Shown piece after piece: positions 16,488-26,630 of a DNA stretch of 64,000 nt. Each line of letters starts with the position of its first letter. The stretch's first letter is position 1. Under the pieces are notes generated by a model. The model searched no databases. It worked only from the letters and a program-made list of their open reading frames with translations, and was not told the origin of the DNA. The stretch comes from Kordiimonas sediminis (GTDB lineage: Bacteria > Pseudomonadota > Alphaproteobacteria > Sphingomonadales > Kordiimonadaceae), in NCBI RefSeq assembly GCF_014656395.1, contig NZ_BNCI01000001.1, positions 186,001 to 250,000 on the forward strand, read 5' to 3'. Position numbers and translations under genes: made by a program.

Positions 16488-17234
16488 ATGAAAGTTATGG
16501 TCCCCGTCAAGCGGGTCGTAGACTATAATGTTAAGGTTCGTGTTAAGTCGGACAATACCGGCGTCGAACTGGCAAATGTGAAAATGTCCATGAATCCTTT
16601 CGACGAGATTGCAGTTGAAGAAGCAATCCGCCTGAAAGAAGCTGGCAAAGTTGAAGAGATTGTTGTTGTGTCGATCGGCCCAAAAGCCGCGACAGAGACA
16701 ATCCGCACTGGTCTTGCGATGGGTGCTGACCGCGGTATTCTCGTTGAACATGACGACGAAATTCACCCGCTGGCCGTTGCCAAAATTCTGAAAGGCATTG
16801 TTGGCGAAGAAAACCCTGACATCGTTCTTTTGGGTAAGCAGGCAATTGATGATGATTGCAACCAGACAGGCCAGATGCTGGCACAGCTTCTAGGCTGGGC
16901 ACAGGGCACGTTTGCAAGCAAGGTTGAAGCCGAAGATGGCAGCCTGAATGTTACCCGTGAAGTTGATGGCGGTCTGGAGACAGTAAAACTGAACTTGCCA
17001 GCGATCGTTACAACAGACCTTCGCCTGAACGAGCCACGGTACGCAAGTCTGCCAAACATCATGAAAGCAAAACGCAAGCCGATTGATGAGAAAACAGCAG
17101 CGGATTACGGTGTGGATGCTACGCCTCGCCTGAAGACTCTGAAGGTTGAAGAGCCTGCAGCCCGTGAAGCTGGCATCAAGGTTGAAAGCGTTGATGAGCT
17201 TGTTGGCAAACTTAAAGAGAAGGGGCTGATCTAA
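16488..17234 (+). CDS. etfB: Electron transfer flavoprotein beta subunit
   Basis: Protein of 248 residues that carries AMP and forms the heterodimer with EtfA to collect electrons from acyl-CoA dehydrogenases. It begins [20 protein letters not shown] and has the family loop [22 protein letters not shown] site precedes the start. The 268-base stretch before it holds no gene that I can support. Its stop overlaps the etfA start by one base. Confidence 0.97.
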   Translation: MKVMVPVKRVVDYNVKVRVKSDNTGVELANVKMSMNPFDEIAVEEAIRLKEAGKVEEIVVVSIGPKAATETIRTGLAMGADRGILVEHDDEIHPLAVAKILKGIVGEENPDIVLLGKQAIDDDCNQTGQMLAQLLGWAQGTFASKVEAEDGSLNVTREVDGGLETVKLNLPAIVTTDLRLNEPRYASLPNIMKAKRKPIDEKTAADYGVDATPRLKTLKVEEPAAREAGIKVESVDELVGKLKEKGLI

Positions 17235-18160
17235 TGACTGCACTTGTTTTTGTAGAACACGATAACGCGGAAGTTAAAGACGCAACTTTGGCAACTGTTA
17301 CTGCCGCAAAAACATTCGGCGATGTGCATCTTCTTGTCGCTGGCTCTGGTTGTGCATCTGTTGGTGACGCTGCAACGAAAATCGACGGTGTGTCCAAAGT
17401 ACTGGTTGCGGACGACGCGCTGTATGAGCACGCTCTGGCTGAAGAACTTGCTAACCTCGTCATTGGTCTGGCAGACAGCTATGATGCCATTCTGGCGCCA
17501 GCAACAACAACCGGCAAAAACTTCTTGCCGCGGGTTGCTGCTGCTCTTGATATGGCACAGATCTCTGACATTATCGAAGTTGTCAGCGAAGACACATTCA
17601 AACGTCCTATCTATGCCGGTAACGCAATTGCAACGGTACAGTCATCTGACGCCAAGAAAATCATCACCGTACGTGCAACTGCTTTTGATAAAGCATCCGC
17701 CGAAGGTGGTTCTGCCGCTGTGGAGACAATCTCAGCAGCTGCTGGCTCCGGTGTGTCCTCATTTGTTGGCGCAGAACTCAGCAAGTCTGACCGTCCTGAG
17801 CTGACCAGTGCGAAGATCATCATTTCTGGTGGTCGCGGCATGGGCTCTGGCGAGAACTTTGCCCTTATTGATGCCGTTGCCGATAAACTTGGTGCTGCGG
17901 TTGGTGCGTCTCGTGCTGCCGTTGATGCCGGCTTTGTTCCAAACGACTATCAGGTTGGCCAGACGGGTAAAATCGTTGCACCTGAGCTGTATATCGCTGT
18001 TGGTATTTCTGGCGCGATCCAGCACCTTGCAGGCATGAAAGACAGTAAAGTGATCGTTGCGATCAACAAAGACGAAGAAGCACCAATTTTCCAGGTTGCT
18101 GATTATGGTCTGGTCGCTGATCTGTTTGACGCAGTACCGGAGCTCGAGAAGGCTCTCTAA
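17234..18160 (+). CDS. etfA: Electron transfer flavoprotein alpha subunit
   Basis: FAD-binding subunit of 308 residues. The C-terminal FAD signature reads from [20 protein letters not shown] to [17 protein letters not shown], and SGGRGMGS marks the nucleotide loop. It is translationally coupled to etfB. Electrons would pass to ETF-ubiquinone oxidoreductase, which is not in the window. Confidence 0.97.
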   Translation: MTALVFVEHDNAEVKDATLATVTAAKTFGDVHLLVAGSGCASVGDAATKIDGVSKVLVADDALYEHALAEELANLVIGLADSYDAILAPATTTGKNFLPRVAAALDMAQISDIIEVVSEDTFKRPIYAGNAIATVQSSDAKKIITVRATAFDKASAEGGSAAVETISAAAGSGVSSFVGAELSKSDRPELTSAKIIISGGRGMGSGENFALIDAVADKLGAAVGASRAAVDAGFVPNDYQVGQTGKIVAPELYIAVGISGAIQHLAGMKDSKVIVAINKDEEAPIFQVADYGLVADLFDAVPELEKAL

Positions 18161-18252
18161 AAAATATCGTAGGGGCAGTATTCCAGCGGACTGCTGCCTC
18201 TGCCAATAGATCGGGCAATATAAGCTCAAAAACAGTCTGGATAGAGTAAGTC

Positions 18253-19125
18253 ATGGTAGAAAAAGTAGGTATAATCGGCGCAGGCCAAATGGGTAGCGGT
18301 ATAGCCCATGTATGCGCACAGTCTGGTCTTCAGGTTGTTCTAAACGACCTTAGTCTGGAACGGGCAGAAGCAGGCCTGGAAGTTATCAAAGGCAACATGG
18401 CACGTCAGGTGTCAAAAGGAAAACTGTCCCAGGACGATATGGATGCCAGCATCGCGCGTATCGCTTTGGTTGACACAATTCCTGCGCTTTCCGACTGTGA
18501 TCTTGTGATTGAGGCAGCGACCGAGAAAGAAGATGTGAAAACCTCTATCTTTCGCCAGCTTTGCGAAACATTAAAGCCGGATGCCCTGATCGCCTCTAAT
18601 ACATCCTCTATTTCCATCACGCGTCTTGCAGCCAGTACAGACCGTCCGGAACAATTCATGGGTGTACATTTCATGAACCCGGTTCCGGTAATGAAACTGG
18701 TTGAACTGATCCGTGGGATAGCTACAAGCGACGCAACCTTTGATCGTTTCCAGGCGTTTGTCGACGGCTTGAATAAAACCACTGCTGTATCAGAAGACTT
18801 CCCGGCTTTCATCGTAAACCGGATCCTGATGCCAATGATCAACGAGGCGATCTATACCCTCTATGAAGGTGTCGGTAATGTCGAAGCCATCGACAGTGCT
18901 ATGCGTCTTGGCGCCAACCACCCAATGGGTCCGTTGACACTAGCTGACTTCATCGGGCTCGATACCTGTCTTTCTATCATGCAGGTTCTGTATGAAGGTC
19001 TGGGTGATAGCAAGTACCGCCCGTGTCCGCTTCTGGTAAAATATGTGGAAGCTGGCTGGCTGGGCCGCAAAACCAATCGTGGTTTTTACGATTATCGCGG
19101 CGAGGTTCCAACACCAACACGCTAG
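18253..19125 (+). CDS. hbdA: 3-hydroxybutyryl-CoA dehydrogenase
   Basis: NAD-dependent enzyme of 290 residues. The Rossmann loop [17 protein letters not shown] is at the N-terminus; the catalytic region [15 protein letters not shown] contains the active His, and the C-terminal domain has [17 protein letters not shown]. It oxidises 3-hydroxyacyl-CoA or, in reverse, reduces acetoacetyl-CoA. It forms the end of the etfBA transcript, 92 bases after etfA, and is followed by a terminator. Confidence 0.95.
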   Translation: MVEKVGIIGAGQMGSGIAHVCAQSGLQVVLNDLSLERAEAGLEVIKGNMARQVSKGKLSQDDMDASIARIALVDTIPALSDCDLVIEAATEKEDVKTSIFRQLCETLKPDALIASNTSSISITRLAASTDRPEQFMGVHFMNPVPVMKLVELIRGIATSDATFDRFQAFVDGLNKTTAVSEDFPAFIVNRILMPMINEAIYTLYEGVGNVEAIDSAMRLGANHPMGPLTLADFIGLDTCLSIMQVLYEGLGDSKYRPCPLLVKYVEAGWLGRKTNRGFYDYRGEVPTPTR

Positions 19126-19157
19126 TATCTAAAAACTTCAGCTATTCACAGCACAAA

Positions 19158-19186
19158 GAAGCCCTGCCTTGACGTGGGGCTTTTTT
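19158..19186 (+). terminator. Terminator after hbdA
   Basis: GAAGCCC and GGGGCTT arms with a short spacer, followed by TTTTTTCG. Confidence 0.8.
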
Positions 19187-19223
19187 CGTTTCTAATGACG
19201 CAGACAGAGAGGAAGGAAACAAA

Positions 19224-19898
19224 ATGTCCCTAAAAATATATCTTGGCTCAAAAGCCTATTCCAGTTGGTCCCTGCGTGGGTGGCTAGCACTCAAACATTC
19301 CGGCCTGCCGTTCGAGGAAACAGTACTCCGACTTGATACACCTGAATTTTATCAAGGACTTGAAGGTATTAGCCCGACAAAATGCGTCCCTGCACTTGTC
19401 CACGATACAGTCACCGTATGGGATTCTCTTGCAATTATTGATTATATGGCGCGGATAGCACCGGAAAAATACTGGTGGCCAGAAGATGATGCCGCATATG
19501 GTCATGCCCGGTCCATTACGGCAGAAATGCACAGTGGCTTCATGGGGCTTAGGTCTCATGCACACATGAATATGAACCGCAGATTTTCCGGTCTTGAACT
19601 GGGGCCTTCGGTTCAGAAAGATGTAGACCGTGTTGTAGCATTATGGACAGATACACGGGAACGTTTTGGCCAAAACGGCGACTTCCTGTTCGGGGAATTC
19701 TCAGCGGCAGACATGATGTACGCCCCCGTTGCATCCCGGTTCAAAACATATGGCCTCCCCATTGACGGCATAGCGGCAGCCTACGCAGAGGCTCTCTACA
19801 GCCATCCCTTTATTACCGAATGGTATAATGACGCGATTGCGGATCCTTTTGTCGTTGAGAAAGATGAAGTAGGTCCAGGACTTACAAAACTCGGATAA
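19224..19898 (+). CDS. Glutathione S-transferase family protein
   Basis: Protein of 224 residues with an N-terminal thioredoxin-like domain (KAYSSWSLRGWLALKHSGLP, candidate catalytic Ser13/Ser14) and the cis-Pro motif TKCVPALVHD followed by DSLAIIDY. The C-terminal helical domain contains FSAADMMYAPVASRF, the usual N-capping box. The substrate cannot be told. GAAGGAAAC precedes the start. Confidence 0.85.
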   Translation: MSLKIYLGSKAYSSWSLRGWLALKHSGLPFEETVLRLDTPEFYQGLEGISPTKCVPALVHDTVTVWDSLAIIDYMARIAPEKYWWPEDDAAYGHARSITAEMHSGFMGLRSHAHMNMNRRFSGLELGPSVQKDVDRVVALWTDTRERFGQNGDFLFGEFSAADMMYAPVASRFKTYGLPIDGIAAAYAEALYSHPFITEWYNDAIADPFVVEKDEVGPGLTKLG

Positions 19899-19914
19899 GG
19901 CATGTTCTTCAAAC

Positions 19915-19942
19915 AAAAAAGCCAGCAAAATTGCTGGCTTTT
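19915..19942. terminator. Bidirectional terminator between gst and tlpA-like genes
   Basis: AAAAAGCCAGCAA / TTGCTGGCTTTT inverted repeat between convergent genes; flanking A and T runs suit both directions. Confidence 0.85.
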
Positions 19943-19962
19943 CATATAGAATCAGAGGGATT

Positions 19963-20538
19963 TTATTGTTTCTTGAGCGCGGTAAATAAATCAAGCGCCT
20001 CGGGTGCATCCCACTTAAGCGGCCCAAGGAAACTACCGCGCACCTTACCTGACTTATCAACAATCAAACTCATTGGCAGCGCTCCTTGCGCAAGATCGAA
20101 CGCAATCTGCGCGGTAGGTTCCGCATAAAGCGGCAGGCCTTCAATTCCCCACTCTGCCAAAACATCGCGCGCCTGTGCAATGCCGCCGCGATCAACATTA
20201 ATCGCCACAACCTCAAATGTGTCGTCACCAAGCTCCTTTTGCAGGTTAGCAAGTTCCGGCATCTCGGACTTACACGGCGCACACCAACTGGCCCATAAAT
20301 TGATCAACATGACTTTCCCGGTCATATCCCGCAACTTGACTTTAGAGCCATCTTCACGGGTTACAACGTGTTCCGAAACCATGCCTGGAGCACCGTGAAC
20401 ACGGATTCTAGCCATTTCGCCGGTTAAATATTCAGAAAATCCGTCTTCTTTGATTGTTCTTGGCGCAAACTGACTATATGCTGCGACCGCGAAAAGTACG
20501 ATAACCAGACCTGCAAGAATGGTCTCTTTTTTAAGCAT
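19963..20538 (-). CDS. tlpA: TlpA-like thioredoxin-fold protein
   Basis: Membrane-anchored periplasmic thiol-disulfide protein of 191 residues. An N-terminal helix (about 5-22) precedes the thioredoxin fold with active site WASWCAPCKSEMPEL. TlpA-type proteins reduce apo-cytochromes or copper sites. The long upstream frame to 20823 is antisense to argH; ATG 20538 begins the anchor helix (MLKKETILAGL). It diverges from argH with only 25 bases between the starts if argH begins at 20564, an arrangement conserved in many alphaproteobacteria. Confidence 0.88.
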   Translation of the reverse strand: MLKKETILAGLVIVLFAVAAYSQFAPRTIKEDGFSEYLTGEMARIRVHGAPGMVSEHVVTREDGSKVKLRDMTGKVMLINLWASWCAPCKSEMPELANLQKELGDDTFEVVAINVDRGGIAQARDVLAEWGIEGLPLYAEPTAQIAFDLAQGALPMSLIVDKSGKVRGSFLGPLKWDAPEALDLFTALKKQ

Positions 20539-20563
20539 GTAATTTAATCTCCGTAGGTACGCA

Positions 20564-22024
20564 ATGAGTTCACAAAATACCCCCGACGCCCAGAATAACA
20601 AGCCCTCTTCCGCTTTGGAAAATACACAAAAAAGTGAAGGCGGGAAAGGAAACTCCATGTGGGGTGGTCGATTTGGTGATGGCCCGGGCGCTATCATGCA
20701 GGAAATCAATGCCTCCATCGACTTCGATAAGCGCCTGTACCGCGAAGATATCCGAGGCTCCAAGGCACATGCCAAAATGCTGGCGGCACAAAATATCATC
20801 ACTGAAGCAGACCGGGATGCCATCCTGACGGGACTGGACCAGGTCGAAAAAGAGATCGAAGCCGGACAAATGACCTTCGACCCGGCACTGGAAGATATTC
20901 ACATGCATGTGGAATCCCGCCTGCGGGAGATCGCTGGTGCAGCCGGTGCACGCCTTCACACAGGCCGGTCACGCAATGATCAGGTAGCGACCGATTTCCG
21001 TTTATGGACCCGCGATGCGTCCGACCGCATGATCGCGGCTTATGATGCGCTGCTCAGTGTCATTCTCAATCAGGCAGAGCGCTATGCAGACACGGTCATG
21101 CCAGGCTTTACCCATTTGCAAACAGCACAGCCAGTGACGCTTGGTCACCACCTGATGGCCTATTATGAGATGTTTGCGCGGGATCGGTCCCGTCTGCAGG
21201 ACTGCCGGGCACGAATGAATGAATGCCCACTGGGTGCGGCTGCGCTTGCGGGTACCAGCTTCCCGCTTGACCGGGATATGACAGCAAGGGAACTTGGTTT
21301 TGACAGACCTATGGCAAACTCGCTTGATGCTGTATCCGCAAGGGATTTTGCGATGGAACTTCTGTCCGCGATGTCTATTGCAGCAGTGCATTTGTCACGC
21401 CTTGCTGACGAGATTGTCCTGTGGGCAACTGCGCCGTTCAAATTCATCACACTGTCTGATGCTTTTTCGACCGGATCCTCTATCATGCCGCAAAAACGCA
21501 ACCCGGATGCCGCTGAGCTGGTCCGTGCCAAGGTTGGCCGCATCGTCGGTGCGCAAAACGGCCTGATGATTGTCATGAAGGGACTGCCTCTTGCCTATTC
21601 CAAGGATATGCAGGAAGACAAAGAGCCCGTTTTCAAGGCTGTAGACGATTTTGCGCTCTGTCTGGCTGCCATGACAGGTATGCTCGAAGACCTGCGCCCG
21701 AATGCGACTGCGATGGCTGCGGCCGCGGGTGGTGGCTTTTCAACGGCAACCGATCTGGCAGACTGGCTTGTCCGGGTACTTAAAATGCCGTTCCGTGATG
21801 CCCATCATGTTACCGGTACCATTGTAAAAATTGCAGAAGACCGCGGCGTTGACCTGTCTGACCTGTCCCTTGAAGACATGCAGGGTGTCCACGAAGCGAT
21901 CACTGCAGATATTTTCACGGTCCTAAGTGTAGACGCATCTGTTGCCAGCCGGACCTGTTTTGGCGGCACTGCACCGGACAATGTCCGGAAAGCCGTACAC
22001 GCAGCAAGAAAGGCACATAAATGA
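20564..22024 (+). CDS. argH: Argininosuccinate lyase
   Basis: Last enzyme of arginine synthesis, 486 residues. The fumarase/aspartase-family signature [12 protein letters not shown] is present, together with [12 protein letters not shown] and [13 protein letters not shown] second start, ATG 20657, has a better AAAGGA site and leaves MWGGRF at the N-terminus, so the first 31 residues may not be made. Its stop overlaps the lptM start (ATGA). Confidence 0.96.
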   Translation: MSSQNTPDAQNNKPSSALENTQKSEGGKGNSMWGGRFGDGPGAIMQEINASIDFDKRLYREDIRGSKAHAKMLAAQNIITEADRDAILTGLDQVEKEIEAGQMTFDPALEDIHMHVESRLREIAGAAGARLHTGRSRNDQVATDFRLWTRDASDRMIAAYDALLSVILNQAERYADTVMPGFTHLQTAQPVTLGHHLMAYYEMFARDRSRLQDCRARMNECPLGAAALAGTSFPLDRDMTARELGFDRPMANSLDAVSARDFAMELLSAMSIAAVHLSRLADEIVLWATAPFKFITLSDAFSTGSSIMPQKRNPDAAELVRAKVGRIVGAQNGLMIVMKGLPLAYSKDMQEDKEPVFKAVDDFALCLAAMTGMLEDLRPNATAMAAAAGGGFSTATDLADWLVRVLKMPFRDAHHVTGTIVKIAEDRGVDLSDLSLEDMQGVHEAITADIFTVLSVDASVASRTCFGGTAPDNVRKAVHAARKAHK

Positions 22025-22155
22025 TACGCCTTGTAAAAGTTATTTTCCCCGTGATTGCGGTCTGCCTTGGGCTTACCGCCTGTGGCAAGAAGGGAGAGTT
22101 GTTACCCCCGGACGCACCGGAAAAACAATCTCTGACAACACAGTTACCCAGTTAA
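22021..22155 (+). CDS. lptM: LptM/YifL-type small lipoprotein
   Basis: Lipoprotein of 44 residues with a signal ending in lipobox LTAC (Cys21), followed by [10 protein letters not shown]. This matches LptM, which in E. coli helps mature the LptD outer-membrane LPS translocon. It overlaps argH by four bases and lies 23 bases before lysA; argH-lptM-lysA is a familiar order. Too short for most gene callers. Confidence 0.88.
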   Translation: MIRLVKVIFPVIAVCLGLTACGKKGELLPPDAPEKQSLTTQLPS

Positions 22156-22178
22156 CGCCCTACTAAGGCTGCCTGACC

Positions 22179-23450
22179 ATGGACCACTTTACTTACAAAA
22201 ATGACATTCTGCATGCCGAGGATGTCGCTCTTACTACCATTGCACAAGCTGTGGGGACACCCGTGTATGTGTATTCCCATGCTACACTTACCCGTCATTA
22301 CCGGGTCTTTCGGGATGCCTTCAAAGCACTGAACCCGTTGATTTGTTTCGCGGTAAAAGCAAATTCCAATCAGGCAGTTCTGGCTACTCTTGCACGAGAA
22401 GGGGCCGGCGCAGACGTTGTCTCCAAGGGCGAGTTGATGCGTGCCCTGCGTGCCGGCATACCCGCAGAAAAAATCGTCTTTTCCGGAGTTGGCAAGACTG
22501 CGGACGAAATGGAATATGCGCTTAAGGCAGGGATCAAACAATTCAACGTGGAGAGCGAGCCTGAGCTAGAGGTTTTGAGCGCTGTTGCCACAAGAATGGA
22601 GCAAACTGCCCCCGTATCCATCCGGGTAAATCCGGATGTGGATGCGAAAACGCACGCCAAAATCTCCACGGGTAAAGCCGAAAACAAATTCGGCATATCA
22701 TGGACCCGCGTTGACGAAATCTATGCGAAAATTGCAGCCTTGCCTGGCCTTGTTGCCACTGGCGTTGACGTCCATATCGGTTCGCAGTTAACCGACCTGG
22801 CTCCATTCCGGGAAGCATTTATCCGGGTCGTTGACCTAGTAAAGCACCTTCGCGCCAATGGCCATGATATCCGTCACATTGATCTGGGTGGTGGTCTTGG
22901 TATTCCCTATGTTGCAGAAGAAAAAGCCCCGCCACTTCCGGCAGAATATGGGCAGATGGTTATTGATGTGCTCGGCGATCTGGACTGCGAACTGATTTTC
23001 GAACCAGGACGCCTGATCGCAGGCAATGCCGGTGTACTGTTAACCGAAGTCATCTACCGCAAAGAAGGCGAAGGCAAAACATTCTATATTGTCGATGCTG
23101 CGATGAACGATCTGGCACGTCCTGCCATGTATGATGCACATCACGATTTTTTCCCGGTTAAGCGTGATACCGATGCTGAAATGGACGTTGCTGATTTTGT
23201 CGGCCCCATATGCGAATCCGGCGATACCTTTGCAAAAGGCCGTAAGACACCGCGTCTTCAGGGCGGGGACCTGATGATCATGAAATCCTGTGGGGCTTAC
23301 GGGGCAGTTATGTCGTCCACCTACAATACCAGACCCCTTGTGGCCGAAGTGATGGTCAAGGGTGATCAGTATGCCGTTATTCGCCCCCGTCAGTCGCTGG
23401 AAGAATTAATATCTCTGGACTGTTTACCCCACTGGGAGATCGTATCCTGA
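22179..23450 (+). CDS. lysA: Diaminopimelate decarboxylase
   Basis: PLP enzyme of 423 residues that converts meso-diaminopimelate to lysine. The PLP lysine lies in ICFAVKANSNQAVL, the phosphate-binding region in HIDLGGGLGIPY, and EPGRLIAGNAG and KSCGAYGAVMSSTYN complete the active site. The last 61 bases overlap the 3' end of the cpdR gene on the other strand. Confidence 0.97.
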   Translation: MDHFTYKNDILHAEDVALTTIAQAVGTPVYVYSHATLTRHYRVFRDAFKALNPLICFAVKANSNQAVLATLAREGAGADVVSKGELMRALRAGIPAEKIVFSGVGKTADEMEYALKAGIKQFNVESEPELEVLSAVATRMEQTAPVSIRVNPDVDAKTHAKISTGKAENKFGISWTRVDEIYAKIAALPGLVATGVDVHIGSQLTDLAPFREAFIRVVDLVKHLRANGHDIRHIDLGGGLGIPYVAEEKAPPLPAEYGQMVIDVLGDLDCELIFEPGRLIAGNAGVLLTEVIYRKEGEGKTFYIVDAAMNDLARPAMYDAHHDFFPVKRDTDAEMDVADFVGPICESGDTFAKGRKTPRLQGGDLMIMKSCGAYGAVMSSTYNTRPLVAEVMVKGDQYAVIRPRQSLEELISLDCLPHWEIVS

Positions 23451-23830
23451 ACCGAGGCAGTTGCGCTGATGGGTGACCCAAGGGCGGCACTCACAGCCGA
23501 CAGCAGCTGATCCATGCCAAATGGTTTGGGAATAAGGCCCACGAACAGCGATGCAAGATTGTGCGCGCGCTGTTGCTCGTTCGCATAGCCTGTCATCAGG
23601 ATAATCGGAACTGTGGGTCGCTCTGCTTTGATTTTCAGGGCAAGGGAAATGCCGTCCATCACCGGCATTGCGATATCGCTTAGACATAAATCAACGTCAC
23701 GGCCTTGTATCATCGCAAGTGCGTCGGCACCGTCTTGCGCGGCCAACACTTCATGCCCATGCAAAGCCAATGTCCGCGCTACAAAGTCGCGAACAGCTCT
23801 TTCATCTTCAACCACTAAAATTCTGGCCAT
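23390..23830 (-). CDS. cpdR: CpdR-like single-domain response regulator
   Basis: Receiver-only protein of 146 residues. The acidic pocket is Asp9/Glu10, the phospho-acceptor is Asp52 (LSDIAMPVMDG), and Thr80 and Lys102 complete the switch. The run IILMTGYANEQQRAHNLASL is typical of CpdR, which in Caulobacter directs ClpXP substrates to the cell pole when unphosphorylated. The receiver ends near residue 117; an extra Ser/Gln/Asp-rich tail of about 29 residues follows, and its coding sequence overlaps the lysA 3' end. Caulobacter CpdR ends in Ala-Ala, a degradation signal absent here. Confidence 0.85.
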   Translation of the reverse strand: MARILVVEDERAVRDFVARTLALHGHEVLAAQDGADALAMIQGRDVDLCLSDIAMPVMDGISLALKIKAERPTVPIILMTGYANEQQRAHNLASLFVGLIPKPFGMDQLLSAVSAALGSPISATASVQDTISQWGKQSRDINSSSD

Positions 23831-23945
23831 TGGTCACACATCCATCTTTCGCCTTTTGCGAAAATGCTGAAATTATTTTTTGTAACCGCTTACACTTCTT
23901 GCAGCCTGCTACAAATCCTCGGAACACACCAACGCTTGCGGGGTA

Positions 23946-24500
23946 TTACGCCTGTCCCATTTTGCCGATGAATGGCAATTCCCGGTACCGGTATCCTACA
24001 TCCATACCGTACCCGATTACAAAAACATCCGGACATTCAAAGCCAATAAAGTCGGGCTTGGCAAGTGTTTCCTTACCATTACTTTTATCCAGTAATACGA
24101 CGCTTGTCACGCTTTCTGCACCTAGTGATAGAAAATTTTCCACCGCGAAAGACAAAGTAGCACCCGTATCAAAGATATCATCGATGATTAAAACGTCTCT
24201 TCCTTTGACATCCAGATTAGATGCAGCAAGGAGCTTCACTGTCTTTTCCCGTCTGTTTTTCTCCAGTTGGATAAAGTCCATTTCCATCACACAGCCGCGA
24301 CTGGACATGGCGCGTGTCAGATCGGCTGCAAACATCATGGCACCGTTCATGATAACCTGGGCCACAGGTTCTGTGTCAAACCACCGGCACAGGCTTTTTG
24401 CCAGCTCCTCAATGCGTACCACAATTTCATCAGATGTTATGATAGGCTCTATACCGTGATGGGCGCTATGTGCTTCTTTCCAATCAAAAAAATAGTCCAT
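23946..24500 (-). CDS. hpt: Hypoxanthine phosphoribosyltransferase
   Basis: Purine salvage enzyme of 184 residues. The PRPP-binding motif VLIIDDIFDTGATL is clear and GMDVGYRYRELPFIG is the usual C-terminal part. The ATG at 24500, four bases after the upstream gene's stop, is preferred over 24578 because it leaves normal family length and has an AGGGG site. It is probably cotranscribed with the zinc-ribbon protein. Confidence 0.9.
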   Translation of the reverse strand: MDYFFDWKEAHSAHHGIEPIITSDEIVVRIEELAKSLCRWFDTEPVAQVIMNGAMMFAADLTRAMSSRGCVMEMDFIQLEKNRREKTVKLLAASNLDVKGRDVLIIDDIFDTGATLSFAVENFLSLGAESVTSVVLLDKSNGKETLAKPDFIGFECPDVFVIGYGMDVGYRYRELPFIGKMGQA

Positions 24501-24504
24501 GCCC

Positions 24505-25662
24505 CTAATTTTCCCGTTCGTCTGGATGGGTGCCAGGTCGCTCAGAATATTGACCTTCGACAACTTCAACGGTGGCACTGGACGCCCCGCGCGGAATAGG
24601 AAATCTGATTTCTTTAAACTTCAGTTTTTTACCGCGTGCAATCAACAAACCGGGCGGATCAAACTTCCAGCTATCAATAATTTTACCGTTACCGTCCAGA
24701 ATATTGGCCTGTACTTTTGGCACTTTTGCACCCATACGGCCTTTGTTTTCGACATAGCCGTAAATCTCCAGCACCCGGCGTTTATCCTCAACAACAACTC
24801 TGGACCCTGTGACCAGCGCGACCACATTTGTTGGCTCCTCCACAACGGACGGAGACAGTGTTTCACCAGCTTCTTCGAACTCTTTTTTCAGCGACTCGGC
24901 GTCATTCATACCTTCAAAGTAGGCATAAATCATGCGGCTGGCAGGCCAGACCTCTTTGACTTGGTCCTTATAAAGCGCGAAAACCGCCCCAATACCAACC
25001 CACAGTGCGAGTAAAAGCAGCCCCAAAACGGACGCCAAAATACGTCTTCGGCGCAAACGTCCTCGTTCATGCAGGCGCCTTTGCTCGGCTCTACGCCTAC
25101 TTAGAAAATCTTCTTCCTCCAGCGCGTCTTCATCAAAGTTGTCCAGCTCATCGCCGTCCTTCAGGGCCGCCCCTACGGAAATATCCTGTTCTGCATCGCC
25201 GCCGCTTGGGGCAGTGTCATCAGCACTGTCCGCGGAACTGTCAGATTGACCATGCTCCGCCCCTGATGCTTCACCCGGCGCTTCGTCCCCAGTATCTTCA
25301 TGCTCTTCGCGGGTAAAAACGTCACCATTCTCAGATGACGTATTCGCATTTGATGCATCCCCAGAAGGTTTTTCGGCTTCAGCCAGCGGTGTGACTGTAC
25401 CGGCAGCCATTTGCCCGTCTACTGGCTCGGCAGCGCCTTGCTCGTCACGCCCAAGAATCTCGCGGGCAGCTGCCGCTAATGCCTCATCGCGTTCTTCAAC
25501 ACTTTCAAGCACTGACAGTTTAGGCATAGGCGGAAGAAGGTCGTCCGGACGCGCATGCCAAACGTTGCTGCACATTGCGCAACGAACTTTGCGGCCCCGT
25601 TGGCCAACCGCATTTTTTGGCACTTGGAACTTAGCATCGCAAGAAGGACAAACTAGGATCAT
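24505..25662 (-). CDS. MJ0042-type zinc-ribbon membrane protein (DUF3426)
   Basis: Protein of 385 residues. The N-terminal zinc ribbon has CPSC...CAMC; next comes a long acidic, Ser/Glu-rich low-complexity stretch (about 80-175), a basic patch RRRRI before one transmembrane helix (near 210-230), and a C-terminal DUF3426 domain. The ribbon and acidic part would be cytoplasmic and the C-terminal domain periplasmic. It is divergent from ftsE with a 194-base gap. The role is unknown; the neighbourhood suggests envelope or division functions. Confidence 0.85.
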   Translation of the reverse strand: MILVCPSCDAKFQVPKNAVGQRGRKVRCAMCSNVWHARPDDLLPPMPKLSVLESVEERDEALAAAAREILGRDEQGAAEPVDGQMAAGTVTPLAEAEKPSGDASNANTSSENGDVFTREEHEDTGDEAPGEASGAEHGQSDSSADSADDTAPSGGDAEQDISVGAALKDGDELDNFDEDALEEEDFLSRRRAEQRRLHERGRLRRRRILASVLGLLLLALWVGIGAVFALYKDQVKEVWPASRMIYAYFEGMNDAESLKKEFEEAGETLSPSVVEEPTNVVALVTGSRVVVEDKRRVLEIYGYVENKGRMGAKVPKVQANILDGNGKIIDSWKFDPPGLLIARGKKLKFKEIRFPIPRGASSATVEVVEGQYSERPGTHPDEREN

Positions 25663-25856
25663 ACTAATTCCATAATTGATAGGCCCAATCATTCCCGAAC
25701 AAAGGGCGACTATTTAATAGTAACTGTATATGATATTCGGTAAAAAAAACAAGCAGATGCTATAGATTCTTATTCAGATAGAAGTTGGAGCACATCGGCC
25801 TCTGGACGAAAGAATGTTCATATGCAATGTTGCAAAGAAAATACGCGAGGATTTCA

Positions 25857-26630
25857 ATGATCCGATTTGAAAATGTTGGCATGCGCTACGGAATGGGCTC
25901 AGAGGTACTGAAAGACATCAGTTTCACCCTTGAACGCGGGTCATTTCATTTCCTTGTTGGGCCTTCTGGCGCAGGAAAAACCTCGCTGTTGAAACTCCTG
26001 TATCTTGCACACCGTCCATCCCGCGGCCTTATACATTATTTCGGTAACGATACGACTGAGATGAGCCGGCTAGAACTACCCAAAATCAGGCGCCGTATTG
26101 GTGTTGTTTTTCAGGATTTCCGCCTGTTTGACCATCTGACGGCCTTTGAAAATGTCGCCATGCCGCTGCAGATAAACGGCGCCAAGAAAGCGCAAGTGGC
26201 CGGCCATGTTGAGGAACTTCTGGAATGGGTAGGGCTGAAAGACCGCATGCATGCCAAGCCGCCTACACTGTCCGGCGGGGAAAAACAGCGCGTTGCAATT
26301 GCCCGTGCCGTTATTAACAAACCTGATTTGCTGGTCGCGGATGAGCCAACCGGTAACGTTGACCCGGAAATTGCCAAACGTCTGATTCACTTATTCTCGG
26401 AACTGAATAAAACCGGCACCACAACGGTTGTTGCCACCCATGACGAATCGATCGTTGAGGCAGTGGGCGCCCCTGTCCTGCATCTGAACAAAGGCGAGCT
26501 GGAGAAACAGCGCGGCTTTAAATATCAGCCGTACGATAAAGCAGTTCACGCGGCTCAGGGAACAATAGACGGCCCAGCCGAACAGTCCCGCAGAGCAGCC
26601 ATCCTTCAGGGAGGCAAGCAGGATGGTTAA
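25857..26630 (+). CDS. ftsE: Cell division ATPase FtsE
   Basis: ABC ATPase of 257 residues that works with FtsX to activate peptidoglycan hydrolases at the septum. Walker A is GPSGAGKTS (35-43), the signature LSGGEKQR (138-145), and Walker B LLVADEPTGNVDP. The N-terminus MIRFENVGMRYG is typical. About 35 residues (RGFKYQPYDKAVH onwards) extend beyond the ABC core. ATG 25857 follows GCGAGGA. It overlaps ftsX by eight bases. Confidence 0.95.
   Translation: MIRFENVGMRYGMGSEVLKDISFTLERGSFHFLVGPSGAGKTSLLKLLYLAHRPSRGLIHYFGNDTTEMSRLELPKIRRRIGVVFQDFRLFDHLTAFENVAMPLQINGAKKAQVAGHVEELLEWVGLKDRMHAKPPTLSGGEKQRVAIARAVINKPDLLVADEPTGNVDPEIAKRLIHLFSELNKTGTTTVVATHDESIVEAVGAPVLHLNKGELEKQRGFKYQPYDKAVHAAQGTIDGPAEQSRRAAILQGGKQDG

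Noticed and set aside
18161-18252. Terminator between etfA and hbdA
   Set aside because: Only an imperfect GGCAGT/ACTGCTGCC pairing without a T run; read-through into hbdA seems likelier.
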